Made by a program: the position numbers and the translations under genes. From the NCBI RefSeq assembly GCF_009674725.1, contig NZ_WKKH01000021.1, positions 16,243 through 80,242 of the forward strand: 64,000 nt of DNA, given 5' to 3'. The notes under the pieces were generated by a model. That model searched no databases, was not told where the DNA came from, and saw nothing but the letters and a program-made list of their open reading frames with translations. This document shows, piece after piece, positions 52,969 to 60,776 of this stretch (position 1 is its first letter; every line of letters begins with the position of its first letter). This DNA comes from Pedobacter petrophilus. GTDB taxonomy: Bacteria > Bacteroidota > Bacteroidia > Sphingobacteriales > Sphingobacteriaceae.

Positions 52969-54669
52969 GTGAAAAAAATCTTATTTTCCTTTGCTATTCT
53001 GTGTGCAATCAACTTTTCTGCAATTGCACAAAAACAATCCTATTTAGAAATGTTAGCCAATCAACCTAAGTGGGTAGATTCTGTTTTTAACAAATTAAAT
53101 CGTCGGGAGCGCATTGCACAAATGTTTTTCGTACGCGCCCATACTAATCTGGGACAAAAATATACCGATTCTGTTGGCCAGGTAATTAAAAGGGAACAAT
53201 TAGGAGGCGTTATATTTTTTCAGGGTGGCCCGGTGAGGCAGGCACTTGCAACCAATGCCTACCAAAAGGTAAGTCATGTACCGTTAATTATAGCGAACGA
53301 TGGTGAATGGGGCTTGGGAATGCGGCTAGACAGCACCATCTCTTTCCCATACCAGATGACATTAGGTGCTATCCAAAATAAAGATCTGATTTATAGAATG
53401 GGCCAGGAAGTTGCGAAAGATTTTAAGCGTATGGGTATGCAAATGAACCTTGCTCCAGATGCTGACATTAACAATAACCCTAAAAACCCGGTAATAAATT
53501 ATCGGTCTTTCGGCGAGAATAAATATAATGTAGCTACTAAAACCGGTGCTTATATGAAAGGCATGCAAGATGCCGGTTTGCTCACCACGCTTAAACATTT
53601 TCCCGGGCATGGAGATACCGATGTAGATTCGCATTACGATCTTCCTCAGCTTACCTTCGGACCCACCCGTTTAGATACACTGGAAATGTATCCTTTTAAA
53701 GAGCTAATTAAACAAGGCGCATCAGGAATTATGATTGCGCACATGAATATTCCATCATTAGATACGACGAAAAACCTACCATCTACATTATCAAGGCCAA
53801 TAGTAACTGGCATTTTGAAGCAAAAGCTGGGTTTTAAAGGTCTTATTATTTCTGACGCGATGGATATGAAAGGGGTAGTAAAATACTTTAAAAATGGCGA
53901 AGCCGATTTACTGGGCATCATTGCCGGAAACGATATCCTTGAACTTTCTGAAAATAGCGACCGGGCAATTAAACTGGTTCGTAAGGCGGTTCGTCAGGGT
54001 AGAATTGACATCAAAACCATCAACGAAAGCGTACGGAAGATATTAATAGCAAAGTATTGGGCAGGCTTAGCCAAACGGGATACCGTGGTAACTAAGGGCC
54101 TTATTGCCGGTGTAAACCGCAATGCAAGTAATGCCTTGGTACAAGAACTTGCCAATGCATCTGTTACGTTGATTAAAGGCAAGGATTATATTAAAAATAT
54201 GATTCCAATCAGAAGAACTGCCATTATTAGTATCGGCGTTCCATCTGTTACGAAATTCCAAAAAGAGGTATCTAAAGGATTTTACAATTCTGTTTATTAT
54301 GTTTTGGATAAAGATGCCAGTGCAACACAAATTTCTAACGTTGCCCGCGAAATTGGCGCTTTTGATCAGGTAATTGTAGGTATTCATGATGCTCGTGCCA
54401 GACCAGGAAATAACATTCCACTAAATGCCGGTGTAAAAAACTTTATTAAAGAACTATCTGGCAAAAACGCGGTGTTTGCATTATTTGCCAATCCATATAA
54501 CCTTGCTGGTTTACCAGGTTTAGAAAAATGCAAAGGCCTGGTAGTTGCTTATCAAAAAGAAGATTACATGCAAATTTCTGCCGCAGCAGTGATTAATAAC
54601 CGTTTAGTTCCTACTGGAAAATTACCGGTAAGCATATTGCCTAATTATAAATTCGGGGACGGATTGTAG
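52969..54669 (+). CDS. glycoside hydrolase family 3 protein, beta-N-acetylhexosaminidase-like
   Basis: A 566-residue exported enzyme. The start chosen is the GTG at 52969, giving the signal peptide MKKILFSFAILCAINFSAIA; a TTG at 52933 would add 12 residues before it. The (beta/alpha)8 domain of residues 50-370 has the NagZ-type motif LKHFPGHGDTDVDSHYDLP, in which the Asp-His pair takes part in catalysis, and IISDAMDMKGV, matching the nucleophile region. A second domain from about 400 is unlike the usual lone NagZ. It probably cleaves GlcNAc-linked sugars in peptidoglycan recycling or glycan degradation. No serine beta-lactamase domain is fused. Confidence 0.9.
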   Translation: MKKILFSFAILCAINFSAIAQKQSYLEMLANQPKWVDSVFNKLNRRERIAQMFFVRAHTNLGQKYTDSVGQVIKREQLGGVIFFQGGPVRQALATNAYQKVSHVPLIIANDGEWGLGMRLDSTISFPYQMTLGAIQNKDLIYRMGQEVAKDFKRMGMQMNLAPDADINNNPKNPVINYRSFGENKYNVATKTGAYMKGMQDAGLLTTLKHFPGHGDTDVDSHYDLPQLTFGPTRLDTLEMYPFKELIKQGASGIMIAHMNIPSLDTTKNLPSTLSRPIVTGILKQKLGFKGLIISDAMDMKGVVKYFKNGEADLLGIIAGNDILELSENSDRAIKLVRKAVRQGRIDIKTINESVRKILIAKYWAGLAKRDTVVTKGLIAGVNRNASNALVQELANASVTLIKGKDYIKNMIPIRRTAIISIGVPSVTKFQKEVSKGFYNSVYYVLDKDASATQISNVAREIGAFDQVIVGIHDARARPGNNIPLNAGVKNFIKELSGKNAVFALFANPYNLAGLPGLEKCKGLVVAYQKEDYMQISAAAVINNRLVPTGKLPVSILPNYKFGDGL

Positions 54670-54938
54670 GGGTTTTGTTTTTCCGTTTCCCGTGTGTCGT
54701 TTTTCGTTGATTGTCGATCGCTTTAGGTTGTTAGTCGTCGATCGTATTTCGTTTACCGTTAATTGTTTAGCGTACGAGGCTTCGCAATGGATTTTCTATC
54801 TGTCTCTATTTTCCATTTGTCTATTCCCCTATTCTCCTTTTCCCTCTTGTCTATTCCCCATTTCCTATCCCGCTATTTCCCTTTTCCCAAAACAATTTCT
54901 TCCTAAAAGTCATTATCTAATTATAAAACATTAAGACT
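54670..54938. other. pyrimidine-rich spacer
   Basis: About 270 bp with a strong T/C bias on the plus strand, including repeated TCTATTCCCC and TTTTCC blocks (54810-54895) and two GTCGATCG copies near 54713 and 54736. No gene is supported. Confidence 0.5.
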
Positions 54939-55142
54939 ATGATAGACCCAAATGATAATTACTCGGAAGATCCGAACGACGCATTACGCAGAGAAGATGA
55001 TGTAGATAACATCAATGAGATTGCTGGTGATGATACCAGTATCGAATATGATAAAGACAAATTAGAACAAGCTGATGAAGCATCAAGACCATCTTACGAA
55101 TTGAATGTAGATGATCTGAAAGACGAAGACTCACAAGACTAA
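54939..55142 (+). CDS. small acidic protein of unknown function
   Basis: A 67-residue protein, start ATG 54939 (MIDPNDNYSEDPNDALRRED). More than a third of residues are Asp or Glu and there is no hydrophobic helix, so it is expected to be soluble, strongly negative and partly disordered. A good terminator (55145-55183) directly follows the stop, supporting expression. I do not recognise a named family. Confidence 0.68.
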   Translation: MIDPNDNYSEDPNDALRREDDVDNINEIAGDDTSIEYDKDKLEQADEASRPSYELNVDDLKDEDSQD

Positions 55143-55144
55143 AC

Positions 55145-55183
55145 AAGAGAGCCGCAGTCATTAAAATGAATTGCGGCTCTCTT
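55145..55183. terminator. bidirectional terminator
   Basis: AAGAGAGCCGCA and its exact complement, extended by weaker inner pairs, between the convergent small acidic gene and the thioredoxin-like gene. Confidence 0.85.
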
Positions 55184-55198
55184 ATTCTTAGCGAATTA

Positions 55199-55726
55199 TT
55201 ATTTGCTTTTATAGGTTTCGGGATTAACGGCGGCGACTGTCCAGCCTTTTAAAAATGAGCTAATCTTTTTTACGTCGTGGCCAACTTTCTTTTTACCGTT
55301 TGCGCCCGGTTCATCTGTTTCCAGGTAAGAAGAGTTTTCAATATGAAGCACTTTCCCTTTTCCATCCAATACCACAAAAACAGGATAACCAAACCGGTTT
55401 GGAAAACCTAAATATTTCATTGCTTCATCGTTATGATGATCTTTATCCCAATTTACCAGAACGTATTCATAATTTTCATTTATGGCTTGCTTCAACACCA
55501 CAGTGGTATCTACTAATTGGTGGAAAGCTATACACCAGGTACACCAATTTCCGCCCACCTGAACCAACACATGTTTGTTCGCCTTTGCCGCCTTTTCCGT
55601 AGCAGCTTTTAAATCGGCCATTGCATTTGCTTCAGGATTATAAATATGTACACCATCTGTTTTGGTCTGGCTAAACGCCGCTGTAGACATTAACCCAACA
55701 GCTATTAAAATGAATAATCTTTTCAT
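55199..55726 (-). CDS. exported thioredoxin-like protein
   Basis: A 175-residue periplasmic protein. Signal peptide MKRLFILIAVGLMSTAAFSQ. The thioredoxin fold has the redox motif WCTWC in QVGGNWCTWCIAFHQL (about residues 57-61), YEYVLVNWDKDHHNDEAMKY, and the cis-Pro region GYPVFVVLD. A WCxWC motif suggests disulfide reduction or exchange in the periplasm. The partner is unknown. The gene is transcribed alone, convergent with the small acidic gene. Confidence 0.9.
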   Translation of the reverse strand: MKRLFILIAVGLMSTAAFSQTKTDGVHIYNPEANAMADLKAATEKAAKANKHVLVQVGGNWCTWCIAFHQLVDTTVVLKQAINENYEYVLVNWDKDHHNDEAMKYLGFPNRFGYPVFVVLDGKGKVLHIENSSYLETDEPGANGKKKVGHDVKKISSFLKGWTVAAVNPETYKSK

Positions 55727-55833
55727 ATTTCTTTAAATAGTAATGCAAAGTACTAAAGCCGACTATTTTAATAGATTAATCACAATTTCTTTACAGTAGA
55801 AATACTTTTTACAAAGCCTATCTTTGACTGTTA

Positions 55834-56490
55834 ATGGATTTTTTAGACCTGCATACACACAAGGCTACACAGCAGAATGGCATTCGTAGCATCCAAAGTT
55901 TATCGCTTACCAGCGATATCTTTCTGGCTATGCCAAAAACCAAACCTATTGCTGTGGGTCTTCATCCATGGTATGCTACACTTGATCAACTGGAACTGCA
56001 AATGAAATACTTAAATGTTGTGGCTAATCAACCTAATGTTAAGCTAATTGGCGAATGTGGTTTGGATAAACTGAAAGGAGAGCAAATAGAGAACCAGATC
56101 ATCATTTTGGAAGCGCAGATTAAGCTGGCAGAAAAATTAAAAAAACCTTTGATATTACACTGTGTTAAAGCTTTTTCAGAACTGATTGAGGTAAAAGACA
56201 GGCTGAAGGTAACGGTTCCCATGATCATTCATGGATTTAACAAAAATGAAGAATTAGGCCGTCAGCTTTTAGACAAAGGTTTTTTAATTTCTTTCGGTGC
56301 GGCAATTTTGAAAGAAAATTCTGGTTCGGCGAAGCTTCTTCAACAAATGGATAATTTCTTTTTAGAAACTGATGATTCGGAAACGCCGGTTGATAAAATT
56401 TATCTTGGCGCTGCAAATTTAAAAAACCGTAATGTTGATGAACTCAAATCGCGTATTTTTGCAGACTGGAAAAAATTAGATTTAATATAA
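55834..56490 (+). CDS. TatD family hydrolase
   Basis: A 218-residue protein, somewhat shorter than the usual 255-265 residues of TatD. The metal ligands are visible: HTH in LDLHTHK (residues 6-8), GLHPWYA, E in LIGECGLDK, H in LILHCVKAF, H in IIHGFNKN and D in FLETDDSE. TatD proteins are metal-dependent deoxyribonucleases or deacylases in the cytosol. It precedes tcdA on the same strand after 79 bp. Confidence 0.92.
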   Translation: MDFLDLHTHKATQQNGIRSIQSLSLTSDIFLAMPKTKPIAVGLHPWYATLDQLELQMKYLNVVANQPNVKLIGECGLDKLKGEQIENQIIILEAQIKLAEKLKKPLILHCVKAFSELIEVKDRLKVTVPMIIHGFNKNEELGRQLLDKGFLISFGAAILKENSGSAKLLQQMDNFFLETDDSETPVDKIYLGAANLKNRNVDELKSRIFADWKKLDLI

Positions 56491-56569
56491 ACTCACCCGG
56501 ATTTCTTAACTGAGCAAAGATTGAAAACCATCTGTGCCAATTGCGATATCGGAATTAAAATAAAACAAT

Positions 56570-57364
56570 ATGTCAGATGTTTCTTGGCTTTCGCGCTCGG
56601 CCTTACTTGTTGGAAATGATGGAATAGAAAAACTGCAGTCGAAACATGTTTTGGTAATCGGTTTAGGTGGTGTGGGTTCTTTTGCCGCTGAATTTATTTG
56701 TCGCTCTGGTATTGGCGAAATGACTATTGTAGATGGCGACGTGGTAGATCCGACCAACCGGAACAGACAATTGCCGGCTTTGGCCACGAATCATGGGGTT
56801 AGCAAAGCTGAAATTATGCAAGAACGTTTGTTGTCTATCAATCCGGAATTAAAACTTCATGTAGTAAATACTTTTCTTACGCCAGAGAAATGCCGTGAAA
56901 TATTAGAATCGAAATTCGACTATATTATGGACTGCATTGATAGTGTGATGCCAAAAATCACTTTGCTGTCTACAGCTTTAGAAAAGAACATTCCAATTGT
57001 AAGTTCTATGGGTGCCGGCGGCAAGATGGACCCTACCCGATTAAGAATTGCAATGTTGCCAGATACTTACCAATGTGTTTTCGCCAGTTATGTTCGGAAA
57101 CGATTAAATAAGTTGGTTAATGCCAATAAAATAAAAGCGGTCTTCTCTACTGAAGAAATGGACAAAAACTCGATGATTATGACAGATGGAAGTAATTTCA
57201 AACGCTCGGCTTACGGCACTGTTTCTTATCTGCCCGCAGCCTTTGGAGGCGCTTGCGCATCGGTTGTGATCCGCGATTTGCTCGGTTTAAAAATAGAAAT
57301 GGCCGAAAGGCCTGTAAGAATTAGCCATAAAACACTAGCAAAGAAAAAGATTAAGAAGAGCTAA
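56570..57364 (+). CDS. tcdA: tRNA threonylcarbamoyladenosine dehydratase
   Basis: A 264-residue ThiF/E1-like protein. TcdA uses ATP to dehydrate t6A at position 37 of tRNAs to its cyclic form. The nucleotide-binding glycine motif GLGGVGSFAAEFICRSGIG (about residues 31-49), VDGDVVDPTNRNRQLPA, and DCIDSVMPKITLL are all typical of TcdA/YgdL. The C-terminal RRSAYGTVSYLPAAFGG-like stretch (here KRSAYGTVSYLPAAFG) is also characteristic and separates it from MoeB/ThiF. Confidence 0.93.
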   Translation: MSDVSWLSRSALLVGNDGIEKLQSKHVLVIGLGGVGSFAAEFICRSGIGEMTIVDGDVVDPTNRNRQLPALATNHGVSKAEIMQERLLSINPELKLHVVNTFLTPEKCREILESKFDYIMDCIDSVMPKITLLSTALEKNIPIVSSMGAGGKMDPTRLRIAMLPDTYQCVFASYVRKRLNKLVNANKIKAVFSTEEMDKNSMIMTDGSNFKRSAYGTVSYLPAAFGGACASVVIRDLLGLKIEMAERPVRISHKTLAKKKIKKS

Positions 57365-57366
57365 GC

Positions 57367-57529
57367 TTAACCACAAATATGCACAGAGGAATACCGATTA
57401 TAGCGCACTATCTATCAATTCTATATCCGTGGTTTCATTAACAGAATATAGCTATTAAACTAAATTGAATATACCATCTATGGATTTATCTATTTTTTAT
57501 CTGTGTTTATCCTGTACATCTGTGGTTAA
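57367..57529. repeat. imperfect inverted repeat with TTAACCACA ends
   Basis: TTAACCACA at 57367 and its complement TGTGGTTAA at 57521-57529 bound about 160 bp containing ATGCACAGAGG and TATCTGTGTTTATCC. From memory it resembles a common dispersed intergenic repeat. It lies between tcdA and the helicase gene. Confidence 0.5.
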
Positions 57530-57555
57530 TTATCGAAACTCAATACTTCAAAAAC

Positions 57556-60500
57556 ATGCCTAAACCACTTAAAATTCTTCAAGCCTCTGCAGGTTCTGGT
57601 AAAACGTTCAGTTTAACGGCGCATTACCTTACGCTGCTTTTCTCGGGCGATAATAAATACCGCGAAATTTTAGCCGTAACCTTCACTAATAAGGCTACAG
57701 AGGAAATGAAAACCAGAATTTTGGAGGTTTTGCTTGGCCTGGCAAAAGGCAATCCATCAAAGAAAATTGATGATTACCGGAAATTGGTGCTGGTTGCCTA
57801 TCCGCAGTTAAGTCCAGAGGAACTTCAATTCAAAGCAGATAAAATTTACCGGAAAATCCTTCACGATTATAGTCGCTTTTCCGTAAGTACCATTGATGGC
57901 TTCGTGCAAAAAGTAATTCGTGGTTTTGCTTTCGAACTGGGCCTGAATGCCGATTATAATTTAGAAATGAATTATGATAAGGTAAAAGATGATCTGGTAA
58001 ATAAACTCGATGAAGCATTAGATACCAATAAACAATTATTGCAATGGATTATAGATCTGGCCATAGAACGCATCAGCGACAATAAAAGCTGGAACTACAA
58101 ATTTGAACTCTATAACCTGATTGGTGAAATTTTCTCCGAGCGCTTCCAGGTTTTTGAAGATGCAGTATCAGCTTTAGGGTTAGAAAACATTGATGAGCTT
58201 TTTAAAAAATACATCAGTGTAACTAAAGCTGAAATTAAAAATTTTGAAGAAGAAATTATCCGCCTAGCAACAGAAGCCAACGAAGCACTCAACGTTATCG
58301 GAGTTGAAAATGACCACCTCAAGGGCAAATCAAGAAGTGCCTTAGCCAAAATTATCCTGGTAGCCCGGGGCGATTTTTCAAAGGTAGAACCACTCTTCAA
58401 TTACATTGATGAGCCTGAAGAATGGTTTCAAAAGAACGCCAGTTTCCCCGAAGCTTTCGAAGTGGTGAACCCAATTCTTCAACAGTTAAAAAACCATTAC
58501 CTCACTCATTTACCAAACTATAGCCTGGCGATTGCCTTCAACAAAAACCTGTATTATTTAAGGCTGATGCAGGAAATTGCCCTCCTTTTAAAAGAATACC
58601 GTGCAGAAAACGATAACCTTTTAATCAGTGATGCGCAAAAATTAATTTCTGGAATTACAGAAGACGCTGGCGATAACCCATCATTCATTTGGGAAAAAGT
58701 GGGCAACAGGTACCGCAATTTTCTTTTTGATGAATTTCAGGATACTTCAACCAGTCAGTGGGGAAGTTTTAAATCCCTGCTTACTAACGCAATGGCTACG
58801 CCAAGTGAAAATTTAACTGATCATTTAATTGTTGGCGATACCAAACAATCGATTTATCGCTGGCGAAATGGCGACTGGAACATTTTGCATAAACATGCTA
58901 AGCGGGAAGTGGGAATTGATAATGTTTTAGAGGACAGTCTGGCAGAAAATTACCGCAGCACGGAAAACATCATCACGTTTAATAATTTCCTTTATCGCGC
59001 CATCCCGCTCACTTTACAAAATGAACTTAATAGCAATTTAGCCACTAAACCAGAAACGATTTCAACCTGGTGGGCTAATGAAAATTATACCAGCATTATT
59101 ACTGACATTTATGGCGCATCAACACAAAATTTTGCGGCAAATACGTTAAAAGGCGGAACCATAAAAATTAAAAAATTTGGCAAGGAACATGCGCCAGATG
59201 AGGCCCGTTTTACCGAAACTGTTTTTAGAGATGTCGCTTTAAATGATATTATTGAAGAGATAAAAATACTTAAAGACAAACAAAATTATGCTTTAAAAGA
59301 CATCGCCATTTTAGTGCGATCGAACAGTGAGGCTTTACTTACGGTTCGCAAGTTAATGGAGCATCATCTGCCTGTATTATCTGGCGATGCTTTATTAATA
59401 TCGAATAATTCGGCGATACAATTAATCATCAACACCTTAAAAGTACTTATTGGTTTAGAAGCGCAAAGTGCACTTTACAAGGCAAATTGTATCGCACTGT
59501 ATCATTCTTTGCAAGAAAAAGCACCCGATGCCAATCACTATATCAACCTGACCAGCAAACCACTGAGCCAACTTTCGGAAGTATTGCCGCCATCCCTCTG
59601 CGAAAACTGGCAAAGCTGGTTGCAATTGCCATTACCAGAACTGGTGGAAATCTTGATAGAGAGTTATGGGTTAAAAACATTAACGGCCCACTTACCATAT
59701 TTATTAGCATTCAGAGATTTAACCGCAACAGCTGGAAAAACCGGCGAAAAAGGGATTATTGCTTTTTTAACCTGGTGGGAAGAAGATGGAATCAAAAAGT
59801 CTTTGCCATCTCCGGAAGGTGCCGATGCCATTCAAATCATCACTATTCATAAATCTAAAGGATTAGCCTTTAGGGCGGTTTTTGTTCCATTTTGCAACTG
59901 GGAAATAAAAGGAAAAGCAAACGGAACTTTTTGGGTATCATCAGAAGAAACGGTATACAAAGAACTTAAAGGCATCCCGTTAAAATATAATGAAGCACTC
60001 GCAGATTCGGCCATAGCAAAAGCTTATTATGAAGAACTTCTTTATAATAATATGGACGCTTTGAACATGCTTTACGTGGCGACAACGCGTTCGAAAGATT
60101 ACTTATACATCGCCACCATGGCTAAAAAGGAATTAAAACTTTCCAATATGGGTGATGTAATCAATTTAACATTCGATAACGATTTTGATGAAAATGGGGT
60201 GTATGAAATTGTAGATTATATTTCTATTGAGGCTAAAAATGAGGAAACCAGTTTTATTGATTTAAAACACTACCCCACCACCACACGATTATCGGAGCTG
60301 TATATTGCTTCAGAAGAAAAGCACTTAAGGCATTTGGTGAACATTGAAAAATCGGGCAGGAAGGGTTCTTTATTACACGATATTTTAGCTAACGCCAGTA
60401 CCGAAAAAGAAGTTGATAAGTATATCACCACATTGGTTTTAGATGGAATTGTGCAGGAAGATGAGCAAGAAAATTTGAAACTAAAAGCGATGGAAGTTTT

Positions 60501-60774
60501 GGATAATTCGGATTTAAAGGCGGTATTGAGTAAAGCAACAGGCAGTATCACCGAGAAAAACATTATTGACGCAAAAGGTAAACTTCATCGCCCGGATCGT
60601 ATTTTATTTAATGCTGATGAAGTAATCATCATCGATTATAAATTTACACTTACGGAAAACGATAAGCACATTGAACAGGTAGAAAGTTATAAAAATCTGC
60701 TTTTAGATATGGGACATAGCAATGTTAAAAGCTATTTGTTTTACGCTGTTAGTGGTAAATTAAAGCTAGTTTAA
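57556..60774 (+). CDS. UvrD-like helicase-nuclease, AddA/RecB-like
   Basis: A 1072-residue superfamily 1 helicase fused to a nuclease. Walker A is QASAGSGKTFSLTAHYL (residues 8-24), the Walker B region is FLFDEFQDTSTSQW (about 391), and KQSIYRWRNGDW and the late QIITIHKSKGLAFRAVF (motif V) are typical. The C-terminal PD-(D/E)XK nuclease has GSLLHDILAN and EVIIIDYKF with the catalytic D-x-K. With the next gene it forms an AddAB-type complex that processes double-strand breaks for RecA-dependent repair. The ATG is clear, and the stop lies 2 bp from the next start. Confidence 0.92.
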   Translation: MPKPLKILQASAGSGKTFSLTAHYLTLLFSGDNKYREILAVTFTNKATEEMKTRILEVLLGLAKGNPSKKIDDYRKLVLVAYPQLSPEELQFKADKIYRKILHDYSRFSVSTIDGFVQKVIRGFAFELGLNADYNLEMNYDKVKDDLVNKLDEALDTNKQLLQWIIDLAIERISDNKSWNYKFELYNLIGEIFSERFQVFEDAVSALGLENIDELFKKYISVTKAEIKNFEEEIIRLATEANEALNVIGVENDHLKGKSRSALAKIILVARGDFSKVEPLFNYIDEPEEWFQKNASFPEAFEVVNPILQQLKNHYLTHLPNYSLAIAFNKNLYYLRLMQEIALLLKEYRAENDNLLISDAQKLISGITEDAGDNPSFIWEKVGNRYRNFLFDEFQDTSTSQWGSFKSLLTNAMATPSENLTDHLIVGDTKQSIYRWRNGDWNILHKHAKREVGIDNVLEDSLAENYRSTENIITFNNFLYRAIPLTLQNELNSNLATKPETISTWWANENYTSIITDIYGASTQNFAANTLKGGTIKIKKFGKEHAPDEARFTETVFRDVALNDIIEEIKILKDKQNYALKDIAILVRSNSEALLTVRKLMEHHLPVLSGDALLISNNSAIQLIINTLKVLIGLEAQSALYKANCIALYHSLQEKAPDANHYINLTSKPLSQLSEVLPPSLCENWQSWLQLPLPELVEILIESYGLKTLTAHLPYLLAFRDLTATAGKTGEKGIIAFLTWWEEDGIKKSLPSPEGADAIQIITIHKSKGLAFRAVFVPFCNWEIKGKANGTFWVSSEETVYKELKGIPLKYNEALADSAIAKAYYEELLYNNMDALNMLYVATTRSKDYLYIATMAKKELKLSNMGDVINLTFDNDFDENGVYEIVDYISIEAKNEETSFIDLKHYPTTTRLSELYIASEEKHLRHLVNIEKSGRKGSLLHDILANASTEKEVDKYITTLVLDGIVQEDEQENLKLKAMEVLDNSDLKAVLSKATGSITEKNIIDAKGKLHRPDRILFNADEVIIIDYKFTLTENDKHIEQVESYKNLLLDMGHSNVKSYLFYAVSGKLKLV

Positions 60775-60776
60775 AT

